In this document: positions 9,814-19,463 of the stretch, one piece after another | How the letters are laid out: each line of letters starts with the position of its first letter | How positions within the stretch are numbered: position 1 is the stretch's first letter | Assembly (NCBI RefSeq): GCF_000739575.1 | Contig: NZ_BBJO01000041.1 | Coordinates: 1 to 56,249, forward strand | Direction of reading: 5' to 3' | Origin: Halobellus rufus | GTDB lineage: Archaea > Halobacteriota > Halobacteria > Halobacteriales > Haloferacaceae | Length of the DNA: 56,249 nucleotides | Notes under the pieces: generated by a model | Seen by the model: the letters and a program-made list of their open reading frames with translations, nothing else | Databases searched by the model: none | Told to the model about the DNA's origin: nothing | Program-made: the position numbers and the translations under genes

Positions 9814-12411
9814 ATGAGTTCTGACGCACCTGACAAATTCGACCCCGGGGCGGGCATCGCCGCCAGCGTCGAGACCGCACGAATCGAACAGGAGATGGAG
9901 CAGTCCTACATCGACTACGCGATGTCGGTCATCGCGGGTCGAGCGCTGCCTGACGTCCGCGACGGCCTCAAGCCGGTCCACCGGCGCATCCTCTATGCGA
10001 TGCACGAGGCGGGCGTCACCTCGCGCTCCTCCCACCGGAAGTCCTCCTCGATCGTCGGCGAGACGATGGGTGATTACCACCCGCACGGCGACAGCGCGAT
10101 CTACGACACGCTCGCGCGGATGGCCCAGGACTTCTCGATGCGCTACCCGCTCGTCGACGGCCAGGGGAACTTCGGCTCCGTCGACGGCGACCCGCCGGCC
10201 GCGATGCGCTACACGGAGGCGCGGATGGCCCCCATCGCCGAGGAACTGCTCGACGACATCGAGATGGACACCGTCGACTTCCAGTCGAACTACGACGACC
10301 GCCTCGAAGAGCCCGAGGTCCTCCCGGCCGCCTTCCCGAACCTCCTCGTCAACGGCTCCTCGGGCATCGCCGTCGGGATGTCGACGAACATCCCGCCGCA
10401 CAATTTGGGAGAAGTGATCGACGCGACGGTCCACCTCATCGAGGATCCCGACGCGACCGTCGAGGACCTGATGGAGCACGTCAAGGGGCCGGACTTCCCG
10501 ACCGGCGCGAACATCGTCGGCCGCAACGCGATCCACAAGGCGTACAAGACGGGTCGCGGGCGGATCCGCGTCCGCGCGGAGTTCGAGATCGAAGAGGAAG
10601 ACCGCATCGTCATCACGGAGCTTCCGTTCCAAGAGAACAAGGCTCGGCTCGTCGAGCGCATCGCCGACAACGTCAACGAGGGGAAGATCGAGGGCATCCG
10701 CGACCTGCGCGACGAGTCCGACCGCGACGGCATCCGCGTCGTCGTCGAACTCAAACGCGGCGCGAACGCCGAGGTCGTCAAGAACCAACTGCTCGAACAC
10801 CACCTCGAATCGACGTTCGGCGTCATCAACCTCGCGCTCGTCGACGGGCAGCCGAAGGTGCTCACGCTGAAGGAGACGCTCGTCGAGTATCTCGAACACC
10901 GACGCGACGTGGTCCGCCGCCGCTCGGCGTACGAACTCGAAGAGAAGGAAGACCGCGCGCACATCCTCGAAGGCCGGTTGACCGCCCTCGAACACGTCGA
11001 CGATGTCGTCGAGGTCATCCGGAACTCCGCGAGCCGCGACGACGCGAAGGCGGCGCTGCGCGGCGAGCACGTCGTCGAGGCCGACGGAGAGGAGCTCCCC
11101 ACCTTCGACTTCTCGGAGGCGCAGGCCGACCACATCGTCGCGATGCAGTTGGGGTCGCTCACCGCGATGGAGGCCGAGGAGATCGAATCGGAGTACGAGG
11201 ACGTCACCGACCGGATCGACCGCCTCGAGACCATCCTCGCCGACGCCGACGAACTCGACGACGTCGTCCGCGAGGAACTGCTGGAGATCAAAGACGAGTA
11301 CGACGACGACCGCCGCACCTCGATCATCGAGGACACGGGGACGGTCACCCACGAGGACCTCATCGCCGAGGAGGACGTCGTCGTCGTCGTCACCGAGGAC
11401 GACTACATCAAGCGGATGCCGCTCGACAACTTCCGCGCGCAGCACCGCGGCGGCAAGGGCATCATCGGCACCGAGTTGAAGGAGGGCGACCGCGTCTCCT
11501 CGGTCTACGTCGCGAGCACGCACGATTACCTCCTGTACTTCACGAACCACGGCCAGGTCTATCAGCTGAAGACCTACCAGGTGCCGGAGATGTCGCGGAC
11601 GGCCCGCGGGAAGTCCGCGGTCAACCTCCTCGATTTGGACGACGGCGAGGAGATCACCGCCGTCGTCAACACCGCCGAGATGGAGTCTGAGGAAGAGCAG
11701 TTCCTCACGATGGTCACGACGAACGGCTACATCAAGCGGACGAACGTGGAGAACTTCCAGAACATCCGCTCGACGGGGATCATCGCGACGAAACTCGACG
11801 AGGACGACGCGCTCGCCGACGTCGAAGTCACCGACGGCTCGCAGGATCTGGTCCTCGCGAGCCGCGGCGGGATGGCCATCCGGTTCGCCGAGAGCGAGGT
11901 CCGCGCGATGGGCCGCTCGGCGCGCGGCGTCCGCGGGATCAAACTCGAGGGCGACGACGAGGTCGCCGCCCTCGCGGCGATCGATCCCGACCGCCACCAG
12001 TGGGTTCTCACCGTCACCGAGAACGGCTACGGGAAGCGCACCGACATCGATGAGTACCGCCGGCAGTCCCGGAACGGAAAGGGGCTCATCGACATCAAGA
12101 CGAACGAGCGTAACGGCCACGTCTGCGAACTGGAGACGGTCGGCCCCGACGACCACCTCTTCGTGATGAGCGGCGACGGGCAGATCCTCCGGACGCCGGT
12201 CGAGGACCTCTCGACGGTCGGGCGGAACACGATGGGCGTCATCGTGATGGACCTCGACGCGGGCGACAGCGTCACTAGCGTCGACGTACACTCCGCTGGC
12301 GCCGACGCCGAAACGGCGGCGAATGCGGACGAATCCGGTGCCAACGACGACGCCGACGACGAGGCGAACGACGGTTCGACGGCTGCAGACGACCCTGCGG
12401 ACGCCGAGTAA
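9814..12411 (+). CDS. gyrA: DNA gyrase subunit A
   Basis: 865-aa cleavage/religation subunit. The winged-helix core has the sequence around the catalytic Tyr133 (AAMRYTEAR). The quinolone region [17 protein letters not shown] carries Ser94 and Asp98, the sensitive-type residues. The C-terminal DNA-wrapping domain begins with a GyrA box at about 543-549 (QHRGGKG), which supports gyrase rather than topoisomerase IV, and shows repeated blades with NGYIKR/GKRT elements. The last ~40 residues are an Asp/Ala/Asn-rich acidic tail that makes the protein a little longer than bacterial GyrA. It starts 1 nt after the gyrB stop. Confidence 0.98.
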   Translation: MSSDAPDKFDPGAGIAASVETARIEQEMEQSYIDYAMSVIAGRALPDVRDGLKPVHRRILYAMHEAGVTSRSSHRKSSSIVGETMGDYHPHGDSAIYDTLARMAQDFSMRYPLVDGQGNFGSVDGDPPAAMRYTEARMAPIAEELLDDIEMDTVDFQSNYDDRLEEPEVLPAAFPNLLVNGSSGIAVGMSTNIPPHNLGEVIDATVHLIEDPDATVEDLMEHVKGPDFPTGANIVGRNAIHKAYKTGRGRIRVRAEFEIEEEDRIVITELPFQENKARLVERIADNVNEGKIEGIRDLRDESDRDGIRVVVELKRGANAEVVKNQLLEHHLESTFGVINLALVDGQPKVLTLKETLVEYLEHRRDVVRRRSAYELEEKEDRAHILEGRLTALEHVDDVVEVIRNSASRDDAKAALRGEHVVEADGEELPTFDFSEAQADHIVAMQLGSLTAMEAEEIESEYEDVTDRIDRLETILADADELDDVVREELLEIKDEYDDDRRTSIIEDTGTVTHEDLIAEEDVVVVVTEDDYIKRMPLDNFRAQHRGGKGIIGTELKEGDRVSSVYVASTHDYLLYFTNHGQVYQLKTYQVPEMSRTARGKSAVNLLDLDDGEEITAVVNTAEMESEEEQFLTMVTTNGYIKRTNVENFQNIRSTGIIATKLDEDDALADVEVTDGSQDLVLASRGGMAIRFAESEVRAMGRSARGVRGIKLEGDDEVAALAAIDPDRHQWVLTVTENGYGKRTDIDEYRRQSRNGKGLIDIKTNERNGHVCELETVGPDDHLFVMSGDGQILRTPVEDLSTVGRNTMGVIVMDLDAGDSVTSVDVHSAGADAETAANADESGANDDADDEANDGSTAADDPADAE

Positions 12412-12435
12412 CCCGCCCGACGAACCGGCTCGTTT

Positions 12436-12451
12436 CACCGGAAACCCGGTG
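12436..12451. terminator. Hairpin between gyrA and the arginase gene
   Basis: caccgg/ccggtg form a 6-bp stem with an aaac loop in the 80-bp space between convergent stops. There is no strong T-run, so termination is only suggested. Confidence 0.3.
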
Positions 12452-12491
12452 TGGGGTCACCTCGCACGCGGGCCCGCTGTCGACACCGGCG

Positions 12492-13400
12492 TTACAGAAT
12501 CTTCGTTCCGAGCGCGCTCGCGGCCAACTCCGTCGCGAGCGACGCCGTCTCGTTGCCCTCGTCGAGGATCGGGTTGACCTCGACGAGTTCCATCGAGCGG
12601 AGGCAGTCGCGCTCTGCGACGGTTTCCAGCGCCGCGTGCGCCTCGCGGTAGGTGACGCCGCCGCGGACGGGCGTCCCGACGCCGGGGGCCTCCCGCGGAT
12701 CGAGCCAGTCGAGATCGAGGCTCACGTGGACGCCTTCGGTCCCGTCGGTGGCCACGTCGAGGGCGTCCTCGGCGACGCTGGCGATTCCCCGTTCGTCGAT
12801 GTCGGACATCGTGAACGTGGTCACGTCGCTGTCGGCGATGGCCGCTCGCTCCTCGGCGTCGACGTCGCGGAGGCCGACGAGCGCGACGCGCCCGGGGTCG
12901 AGTCCCGCGGCCCTCGCCCACTCGACGTCCGCGAACTCGCCGACGCCGAGCACGGCCGCCAGCGGCATCCCGTGAACGTTCCCCGAGGGCGACGTCGCCG
13001 GGGTGTTGAAGTCGCCGTGGGCGTCGAACCAGATCGCGCCGATCTCGGCGTTTCGGGCCGAGCCGGTCACGGACCCGATGGCGACCGAGTGGTCGCCGCC
13101 GAGGACGAGCGGGACTTCACCGTCCCCGAGCGCGCGCTCGACGCGGTCGGCGAGGCCGGTCGCGACTTCGCGGGTCTCCCGGAGGAACTTCGCGCGTCCG
13201 GAGGCGAACCGCTCGGCCTCCGGATCGCGCTCTTCGGCGCGGGGAGCGCGCACGTCGCCGTCGTCGACGACTTCGACGGCCGCCCGTTCCAGTTGCTCGG
13301 CCAGGCCCGCATAGCGGATGGCCGACGGTCCCATATCGACGCCGCGGCGGTTCGCCCCGTAGTCGGTCGGCGCGCCGATGACGCGGACGGTTCGGGTCAT
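12492..13400 (-). CDS. rocF: Arginase (ureohydrolase family)
   Basis: 302-aa ureohydrolase that hydrolyses arginine to ornithine and urea with a dinuclear Mn centre. The metal motifs are visible: GGDHS (His104), DAHGDFNTP (Asp126, His128, Asp130) and SLDLDWLDP. GNVHGMPLA after the second motif resembles arginases more than agmatinases, but the substrate is an inference. An epimerase gene ends 28 nt upstream on the same strand and could share its transcript. It converges with gyrA. Confidence 0.88.
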   Translation of the reverse strand: MTRTVRVIGAPTDYGANRRGVDMGPSAIRYAGLAEQLERAAVEVVDDGDVRAPRAEERDPEAERFASGRAKFLRETREVATGLADRVERALGDGEVPLVLGGDHSVAIGSVTGSARNAEIGAIWFDAHGDFNTPATSPSGNVHGMPLAAVLGVGEFADVEWARAAGLDPGRVALVGLRDVDAEERAAIADSDVTTFTMSDIDERGIASVAEDALDVATDGTEGVHVSLDLDWLDPREAPGVGTPVRGGVTYREAHAALETVAERDCLRSMELVEVNPILDEGNETASLATELAASALGTKIL

Positions 13401-13428
13401 ATCACACTCTTCGGTTTGCGGCCTTTTG

Positions 13429-14346
13429 TCACTGCTTGTACGGCGCACAGACGCGGGCGACACCCTCCTCGAAGGGGATCTCCGGCTCCCACCCGGTCGC
13501 TTCCCGCATCTTCGTGGCGTCGGCCATCGTGTCGTGGACGTACACGTCGAGCGGGTTCTCGACGTACTCGGGGTCGACGTCGGTGCCCAACTCCGCGTTG
13601 ATCATCTCGATCATCTCGTTGAACGTGTAGCTCTCGCCCGTCCCGAGGTTGTAGATCCCCTGCAGCCGGTGGTCGGCGGCGAGTTCGATCCCGCGGACGA
13701 TGTCGTCGACGTGGGTGAAATCACGGGTTTGAGTGCCGTCGCCGAAGACCTCGGGTGCCTCGCCGTTCGCGATCTTGTCGGTGAACTGCGCGACGGTGTT
13801 TGCGTACTCGCCTTTGTGCTCCTCCGCGCCGCCGTAGCCCTGATACACCGAGAAAAAGCGCAGCCCCGCGAGCGTCATCTCGTAGTGGTGGTGGAAGTAC
13901 TCGCCGTACTGCTCTCTGGCGAGTTTCGAGGCCTCGTAGCACGTCCGGGCCTCGACCGGGAGGTCCTCCGGCGAGGGCTCCGTTCTGGACCCGTAGATCG
14001 ACGACGTCGACGCGTAGACGACGGTGTCGCAGCCGTCCTCGCGGGCCTGTTCGACGGCGTTGACGAACCCCTCTACGTTGACGCGGGTGGCCTCGCGCTT
14101 GTGCTCCTCTGCCATCGTATAGGAGGAGTACGCAGCGAGGTGAAACAGCACGTCGACGCCCTCCGTCGGGAGGTCGTCGTCGAGGACGCTGGCGTCGACG
14201 AACTCGACGTCGGAGTCGAGGTTTTCGGGCGTTCCGAGGTGCAAGTCGTCGACGGCGACGACGTCGTTGTCCGCCGCCAGGTGGTTCGCGAGGTTCGAGC
14301 CGATGAATCCCGCGCCACCGGTGACGAGGACGCGCTTGTTCTGCAT
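13429..14346 (-). CDS. NAD-dependent epimerase/dehydratase (extended SDR)
   Basis: 305-aa cytosolic short-chain dehydrogenase of the sugar-nucleotide epimerase class. The N-terminal Rossmann motif is VTGGAGFIGSNL (8-19), followed by VDDLHLG, the catalytic YEASK (YxxxK) and the substrate-side HVDDIVRGIELA. It probably acts as a UDP-glucose 4-epimerase or a related nucleotide-sugar enzyme; the exact substrate cannot be read. The start at 14346 gives MQNKRVLVTGG. It is divergent from the HTH regulator gene. Confidence 0.88.
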   Translation of the reverse strand: MQNKRVLVTGGAGFIGSNLANHLAADNDVVAVDDLHLGTPENLDSDVEFVDASVLDDDLPTEGVDVLFHLAAYSSYTMAEEHKREATRVNVEGFVNAVEQAREDGCDTVVYASTSSIYGSRTEPSPEDLPVEARTCYEASKLAREQYGEYFHHHYEMTLAGLRFFSVYQGYGGAEEHKGEYANTVAQFTDKIANGEAPEVFGDGTQTRDFTHVDDIVRGIELAADHRLQGIYNLGTGESYTFNEMIEMINAELGTDVDPEYVENPLDVYVHDTMADATKMREATGWEPEIPFEEGVARVCAPYKQ

Positions 14347-14592
14347 ATCTGCCACACGAGCGAGCGCCCACAAATCGGTACCGGAAGCGGGCGGCCAACG
14401 GCGGGTGCGACGGACGGGTATCACGCTGCCGGCCCGTCCGTCGAATATATCGAAAAATCATCCGGGATGCGGCGGCTGTTCCGGGAAGGAAATGAAACGA
14501 ATGACGCCGAATCGAAAGAAAACAGCGACACTCATTCACACTGTATGTATCCATCCACCGGATTTAAGACCGTATGCGGCCAACGATTGGCT
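14347..14592. promoter_or_regulatory. Divergent promoter region, epimerase / HTH regulator
   Basis: No gene is visible in these 246 bp. A tttaa box (ggatttaagacc) about 25-30 nt before the ATG at 14593 is the likely promoter of the regulator. aatatatcg near 14443 could serve either direction. The stretch 14455-14570 is AT-richer than its surroundings. Confidence 0.4.
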
Positions 14593-15126
14593 ATGTCATC
14601 CATCGAGCTCACGTCCAGTCAGAAAACTATTCTGACCGCACTCATCAACCTCCACCGCGAGAGCGAGGACGCGGTCAAAGGCGAGGACATCGCCGCCGAA
14701 GTAGACCGCAACCCCGGCACGATCCGCAACCAGATGCAGAGTCTCAAAGCGCTCCAGCTCGTCGAGGGCGTCCCCGGCCCGAAGGGCGGCTACAAGCCGA
14801 CGGCCAACGCCTACGAGGCGCTGGACGTCAACCAGATGGACGAACCCGCGTTCGTTCCGCTCTACCACGACGGCGAGGAGGTCGAGAACGCCAACGTCGA
14901 CGAGATCGACCTCTCGTCCGTCCACCACCCCGAGCTGTGCCGCGCGGAGATCCACATTCAGGGTTCGGTCCGCGACTTCCACGAAGGCGACGAGGTGACC
15001 GTTGGACCGACGCCGCTCTCGAAGCTGGTGATCGAGGGGACCGTCGACGGCAAGGACGATACGGGGAACATTCTCATCCTCCGGATTATGGATATGCGCG
15101 CGCCGGTCGGCGAGTCCGCACACTGA
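14593..15126 (+). CDS. HTH transcriptional regulator with unknown C-terminal domain
   Basis: 177 aa. Residues about 5-70 form a winged helix-turn-helix with Rrf2/ArsR-like layout (ILTALINLHR, IAAEVDRNPGTIRNQMQSLK) and a glycine-rich wing (GVPGPKGGYKPT). Residues about 85-172 form a beta-rich domain (AEIHIQGSVRDFHEGDEVTV) that resembles a small ligand-binding or PilZ-like barrel; I cannot name it. One internal Cys (ELCRAE). It is likely a sensor-type repressor or activator of unknown targets. The start is supported by the tttaa promoter. Confidence 0.8.
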   Translation: MSSIELTSSQKTILTALINLHRESEDAVKGEDIAAEVDRNPGTIRNQMQSLKALQLVEGVPGPKGGYKPTANAYEALDVNQMDEPAFVPLYHDGEEVENANVDEIDLSSVHHPELCRAEIHIQGSVRDFHEGDEVTVGPTPLSKLVIEGTVDGKDDTGNILILRIMDMRAPVGESAH

Positions 15127-15288
15127 AACGGCAGCCGACGCAGACGACTCCGTCTCTCCGCTCTTCTCACTTCGGCGGCGACACGCGAGCGCCGCGGCTA
15201 CGCACCGTTTCTAAGGAAAAGCGTCGGGTTTCCTCGGAGAATCGTCCTGTTTCGGGTAGTCGACCCGCTCGCGCCGCCTACAGTCTGC

Positions 15289-16473
15289 CTACAGGCTGTC
15301 CCAGGCGTCGAGGGCGTCCTTCTTCGAGGCGACGTCGGCGATCCAGCGGGCGGCGATGACCTTCTTCAGGTTGCGCGCCGCCGGGCCGCCGAAGACGTTC
15401 ATCGGGAACGAGCCGAGCACCGGGAGCTTGACGTCGTGGGCGACGGCGTCGTCGCCGACGGAGACGACCGTCCCCTTGTCCTCGTGCCGCCACGTCTTCA
15501 GCGGCTTGCCGGCGACCGCGCGCGCGACGTTCTCGCCCGCGACGTCAGCGGCCTGCCAGGCGGCCTGCGCCGTCGGCGGCGCGACGGCGTCGGGGCCCTG
15601 CTCGACCAAGGCGGTGTCGCCGAGGGCGAACACGCGCTCGTCGGAGGTCTGGAAGTCGGCGTCGGCGAAGACGCGGTGGGAGCGCTCGTCCTGATCGAGG
15701 TCCATCTCGTGGACCTCCTCGTGACCGGTGATGCCGCCGGTCCAGATCAGCGAGTCGTAGGCGAGTTCTGGGTCGTCCTCGCCCCCGCCGAGGTAGACGG
15801 TGTCCTCGTCGACCTTCGAGATGAAGTCGCCGGTGAGGATCTCGATGTCGAGCGCCTCCAGCCGCTTGCGGAGGGCACCCTGCAGTTCGGGGTCGTTGTT
15901 CGGGAAGACCTCGTCGAGTCCCTCGACGAGCGTGATGTCGATCGGCGCGCGGTGCTCGTCGCGGTACTCGGCGATCTCGCCGGCGGTCTGGATGCCCGAG
16001 AGGCCCGCGCCGCCGACGATGACCTGCGCGGGGTCGTCGCGGGAGGCGTCCTCGGCGGCCGACTTGATTTCGCCGTGTATGGCGCGGGCGTCGTCGAGGC
16101 CCTTCAACTCGTAGGAGTACTCCTGCAGCCCCTCGATGCCGAAGAACGCGGTTCCGGAACCGATCGCGAGCAGCAGGTAGTCGTACTCGATCTCGTCGTC
16201 CGGGAGTTCGACGACGCGCTCGTCGACGTCGACGTCCGTGACGTGGCCCTTGACGAACTCCGTGGAGTCGGATTTGATGTCGTCGATCGGGATCGTGATC
16301 TTCGATTCGACGCTCGGATCGCGGATGCAGCGGTGGACCTCGTGGAGGACGAGGTGATAGTCGGTCTCGGAGATCCACGTGAGCTCTGCGCCCGCGTCGA
16401 GTTCTTCTTCGAGTCGTTTGACGGCACCGGCGCCCGCGTAGCCGGAGCCAACGACGACGACCTGTGTACTCAT
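15289..16473 (-). CDS. Type II NADH dehydrogenase-like FAD oxidoreductase
   Basis: 394-aa flavoprotein of the NDH-2/sulfide:quinone reductase superfamily, which passes electrons from NAD(P)H to quinone at the inner face of the membrane. The FAD motif VVVGSGYAGAGAVKRLEEE is at residues about 5-23. A second Rossmann site is VIVGGAGLSGIQTAGEIAEY. The FAD-closing motif is VFALGDTAL, followed by AAWQAADVAGENVARAV. It lacks the Cys pair of sulfide:quinone reductases, which supports NDH-2. Uridine phosphorylase lies 110 nt upstream on the same strand. Confidence 0.87.
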   Translation of the reverse strand: MSTQVVVVGSGYAGAGAVKRLEEELDAGAELTWISETDYHLVLHEVHRCIRDPSVESKITIPIDDIKSDSTEFVKGHVTDVDVDERVVELPDDEIEYDYLLLAIGSGTAFFGIEGLQEYSYELKGLDDARAIHGEIKSAAEDASRDDPAQVIVGGAGLSGIQTAGEIAEYRDEHRAPIDITLVEGLDEVFPNNDPELQGALRKRLEALDIEILTGDFISKVDEDTVYLGGGEDDPELAYDSLIWTGGITGHEEVHEMDLDQDERSHRVFADADFQTSDERVFALGDTALVEQGPDAVAPPTAQAAWQAADVAGENVARAVAGKPLKTWRHEDKGTVVSVGDDAVAHDVKLPVLGSFPMNVFGGPAARNLKKVIAARWIADVASKKDALDAWDSL

Positions 16474-16583
16474 ACTGATTGCTGATACCGCATCGGATAA
16501 AGGAACTGCGAAACGCCGCCGAAAGCGGTGTACGACAGACGTCGTTGGATTTCCGTCGGAGACCACCTGCCACCTCGACCGCG

Positions 16584-17402
16584 CTACTCGATCGAGAGCC
16601 CGGGATGCCAGTGATCGACGCCGGCCGCACGCTTCGCCTCGTCCATCTTCGCGAGCAGGTGGACGGCCAGACTCGCCGTCTCCGCCGCCCGCGACTCCCC
16701 CTCTGCTCGGAACTCGCCCGTGATTCGGTTCGCGTAGACGGAGCAGACCGCGCCCGCTCGGAGCCCGTAGACGTTCGCCACCGTCAGAAGCGCGGCGGCC
16801 TCCATCTCGATGTTCTTGACGTTCGCCTCGCGGAGTTCCTCGACGAGCGACTCCGAGCCGGCGGCGCGGAAGCCCTCGAATCCCGGTCGGCCCTGTCCCG
16901 CGTAGAAGGAGTCGGCGCTCATCGTCAGCCCGACGTGGTAGTCGTGGCCGAGCCGCTCGGCGGCGGCGACGAGCGCGGCGACGACCTCGTGGTCCGCGAC
17001 GGCGGGGTAATCCTCGCGGACGTACTCCTTCGAGGTCCCCTCCTGGCGGACGGCCCCGGAGGTGATGACCAGATCGCCGACGTCCATCTCGGGCTGGATC
17101 GCCCCGCAGGAGCCGACGCGGATGAACGTCTCCGCCTCGACGCGGGCGAGTTCCTCGATCGCGATAGCGGCCGAGGGGCTGCCGATCCCGGTCGACGTCA
17201 CCGAGATGGGCGTGCCCTCGTAGGTGCCCGTCGCCGTCCGGTACTCCCGGTGGTGCGCTTTCTCCTCGTGGTCGTCCCACAGCGCGGTGATCTTGTCGAC
17301 GCGCTCCGGGTTCCCGGGGAGGAGCACGCTGTCCGCGACGTCCTCGGGGCCGACGTCGAGGTGGTACTGCACGTCGTCGTTGGGGTCCTCGCTGTCGCTC
17401 AT
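16584..17402 (-). CDS. udp: Uridine phosphorylase (nucleoside phosphorylase, NP-I family)
   Basis: 272-aa enzyme that cleaves nucleosides with phosphate. NP-I features are visible: LLPGNPERVDKI (phosphate site), TGIGSPSAAIAIEEL, RVGSCGAIQPEMDVGDLVI and NIEMEAAALLTVA (ribose-binding Glu). The family match favours uridine as substrate, and the cytidine deaminase gene directly upstream (78-nt gap, same strand) fits a cytidine-to-uridine-to-uracil salvage route. The start is ATG at 17402. Confidence 0.9.
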   Translation of the reverse strand: MSDSEDPNDDVQYHLDVGPEDVADSVLLPGNPERVDKITALWDDHEEKAHHREYRTATGTYEGTPISVTSTGIGSPSAAIAIEELARVEAETFIRVGSCGAIQPEMDVGDLVITSGAVRQEGTSKEYVREDYPAVADHEVVAALVAAAERLGHDYHVGLTMSADSFYAGQGRPGFEGFRAAGSESLVEELREANVKNIEMEAAALLTVANVYGLRAGAVCSVYANRITGEFRAEGESRAAETASLAVHLLAKMDEAKRAAGVDHWHPGLSIE

Positions 17403-17480
17403 ACGACCTCTCCCGCGCGCAGCGAAAATAGCCTGTCGGCTGGTCCGGGCTGATCCGGGGGCGGTGGGCCGCTGCGTCGA

Positions 17481-17927
17481 TCAGGCGTCCCGCTGACCCT
17501 CGTCGTCCGCGGCGGCCTCCCGCTTGGCTTCCGCCGCCGACAGCGTCTCCAGCGAGATCGTGTTGGGGAGCAGTTCCCCGAGCGTGTACGTCGACGTCTC
17601 GCCGTCACCCTCGTCGCAGACGACGTCCAGATCGGCCCCGGCGAACTCCGCGAGCGTCTGTCGGCACATCCCGCAGGGCGTCACGCCGTCGCGCGCGCCC
17701 GAACTGACCGCGATGCGATCGAACTCGCGGTGCCCGTCTCGGACCGCCGAGGCGATCGCGACCTCCTCGGCGTGGAGGCTGTTGGAGTAGTTGGCGTTCT
17801 CGATGTTGCAGCCGACGTACACCGAGCCGTCGGCGGTCCGCAGCGCCGCGCCGACGCGGTACTCGGAGTACGGGACGTAGGCGTCGTCGAGCGCCTCGCG
17901 AGCGCGCTCGAGGAGTTCGTCGGTCAT
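17481..17927 (-). CDS. cdd: Cytidine deaminase
   Basis: 148-aa short-form cytidine/deoxycytidine deaminase. The zinc site is HAE at 52-54 (Glu54 catalytic) plus PCGMC (Cys85, Cys88). Short tetrameric enzymes usually carry Cys-Ala-Glu, while long dimeric ones carry His-Ala-Glu, so the His52 ligand in a short protein is a variant. YVPYSEYRVGAAL and VGCNIENANYSNS are the substrate-side motifs. The C-terminal tail of about 25 residues is charged and likely disordered. It precedes udp in the same direction. Confidence 0.93.
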   Translation of the reverse strand: MTDELLERAREALDDAYVPYSEYRVGAALRTADGSVYVGCNIENANYSNSLHAEEVAIASAVRDGHREFDRIAVSSGARDGVTPCGMCRQTLAEFAGADLDVVCDEGDGETSTYTLGELLPNTISLETLSAAEAKREAAADDEGQRDA

Positions 17928-18042
17928 CGGCTGTGGGTTCGGCCGGCGTGGGTTTGTACGTTGCCGTCGCGGCACGAACTCTCGAATGTGCGCCCCCGTC
18001 AGCAATGACAAGGCCAAAGCCGCTCGCCGCCGTATCGCCGCT

Positions 18043-18339
18043 ATGAACTCGGGTACCGACGCGGGACGCCCCGGACTCGGGCGTCGGATCATGCTGTGGG
18101 TCGGGGCGATCGTGGTTGTGCTCTCCGCGGGGATCGGCTGGCTCGTCGGGAGCAACGGCTCCATCGAGATCTCGGAGGCGGCGATCCTCGGAACCGGGGT
18201 GACGATTCCGGTGACGCCAGCGGCGGTCGCGCTCTACGGCGTCGCCGTCTCGGTGCTCCTGCTCGGGGTGCTCTTCGGCCTCGTCGAACTCGCCTCGCGG
18301 CTCGAAGGCGAGAACGCGGGCTCGGAACCGCGGCCCTGA
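18043..18339 (+). CDS. Small two-helix membrane protein, DUF7520 (cox-cluster)-like
   Basis: 98 aa with two hydrophobic helices (about 16-36 and 57-84). The second carries IPVTPAAVALYGVAVSVLLL, which resembles haloarchaeal proteins often encoded near cytochrome oxidase genes (DUF7520, from memory). No catalytic residue. An upstream in-frame ATG at 17986 would add 19 basic residues; the ATG at 18043 was preferred because haloarchaeal homologues start close to the first helix. The role is unknown. Confidence 0.6.
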   Translation: MNSGTDAGRPGLGRRIMLWVGAIVVVLSAGIGWLVGSNGSIEISEAAILGTGVTIPVTPAAVALYGVAVSVLLLGVLFGLVELASRLEGENAGSEPRP

Positions 18340-18433
18340 GGCGTCGGTCGGCTCTCTGCGACGCCCGCCCAGAGTGGCACTCACCGACGACTGACAGCGC
18401 GGCGCTTTTATCGATCGCTTTCCAACGTCAGGT

Positions 18434-18709
18434 ATGGCCTCATCCACGTCGGCCGAGAGCCCCTCGGACGTCGCCGACGAGGAGTTCGACCCGAACGCGC
18501 CCCTCGAGTCCGACTCCAGCGGGAGAAACCGCAAACGGGCCGCGTTGGCAGTCGCACCGTTCCTCGCGGTCGGGCTGGCGGACGTGGTCCTGCTGCTCGG
18601 GTGGGGGATCGAGCCGCTGTGGGCGTTCGCGATCCTGCCGCCGATCCTCTTTTGCAGCGTCCTCGCGTACATCGTCTTCAGTACGGACTTCTTCGAGGAC
18701 CGGACCTGA
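18434..18709 (+). CDS. Small two-helix membrane protein, unknown function
   Basis: 91 aa. An acidic, disordered N-terminus (SPSDVADEEFDPNAPLESDS) is followed by a basic NRKR and two hydrophobic helices (about 37-56 and 61-82). I do not recognise the family. cttttatcg about 25 nt upstream of the ATG is a good TATA box and supports this start. It follows the previous small membrane gene in the same direction after 94 bp. Confidence 0.6.
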   Translation: MASSTSAESPSDVADEEFDPNAPLESDSSGRNRKRAALAVAPFLAVGLADVVLLLGWGIEPLWAFAILPPILFCSVLAYIVFSTDFFEDRT

Positions 18710-18751
18710 CCGGCGAGATCGGTGCGCAGGACGCGAACCGTGCCCTCGTTT

Positions 18752-18789
18752 CCGGTGTCGTACTTAGTTCCCGGTGTCGTACTTGTAGG
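18752..18789. repeat. 19-bp tandem duplication at the end of the GNAT gene
   Basis: ccggtgtcgtacttagttc is followed at once by ccggtgtcgtacttgtagg. The first ~14 bases of each unit are identical. The duplication adds the present stop codon of the acetyltransferase gene just after KYDTGN. Confidence 0.7.
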
Positions 18790-19351
18790 TCGCCTTCGAG
18801 GGGTCGATGCCGAAGTCCTCGGCGGTCTCCTCCGGGGTGTCGGACTCGGATCTGTCGGCCGGCGACGCCTCCTTGAACCGCTCGCGGAACGCGTCGGGCA
18901 CGGTGAACTCGTCCGCGTCGACGGCCATCGCGATGACGTCCTCGCCGCGCTCCTCGCGGACTTCCTCGAGTCGCGATGCGACGGGCTCCGGCAGCGAGCC
19001 GGTGTCCTGCGGCTCGAAGCCGAACGGCGTGAAGTACTCGGGCTGGCGCGTGAAGGTGTACAAGACGTCGTAATCCTCGGCCTCGGCCCGGTCGACGAGG
19101 CGCTCGATCACGTGCGCGCCGACGCCCTGCTGTCGCCACGGGGGCAGCGTGTAGACGAACGCGAGCTCGCAGAACTCGCCCGCGTCGGTCTTGTGCACGC
19201 GGATCCGGCCGAACCCGGCCTTCCGAGAGGTCTCCTCGTCGAGCGCGATCACGTAGTCCCGAGACCGGAACGCGGGGTCGTCGATGTCCGCCTCCTCGAT
19301 TCTGTCGAGTAACCAGACCTCGTCGCGGTTTTTCGCGTCCCGGACGTACAT
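18764..19351 (-). CDS. GNAT family N-acetyltransferase
   Basis: 195-aa GCN5-related acetyltransferase. Core motifs are CELAFVYTLPPWRQQGVGAHVIERL (the QxxGxG acetyl-CoA loop is RQQGVG) and FTPFGFEPQ. The start MYVRDAKNRDEVWLL was taken at 19351; an in-frame ATG nine residues upstream is possible. The substrate is unknown. The C-terminal ~60 residues extend beyond the fold. The stop lies in a 19-bp tandem duplication. It is divergent from the ArsR-like gene. Confidence 0.82.
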   Translation of the reverse strand: MYVRDAKNRDEVWLLDRIEEADIDDPAFRSRDYVIALDEETSRKAGFGRIRVHKTDAGEFCELAFVYTLPPWRQQGVGAHVIERLVDRAEAEDYDVLYTFTRQPEYFTPFGFEPQDTGSLPEPVASRLEEVREERGEDVIAMAVDADEFTVPDAFRERFKEASPADRSESDTPEETAEDFGIDPSKATYKYDTGN

Positions 19352-19463
19352 ATCCTCGTCTATGATAGCGGGACGCAAGTGTATTGCGGAGCCGTCGTCG
19401 AGTCGTCGTGTCGACGGCGGGCAGGCAACAGGTTTGTATCGGTCTGCGTTCTACGGGACGTCG

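Noticed and set aside
17986..18042. Longer start for the small membrane protein at 18043
   Set aside because: The additional 19 residues are basic and not seen near the start of the related short membrane proteins; kept only as an alternative.
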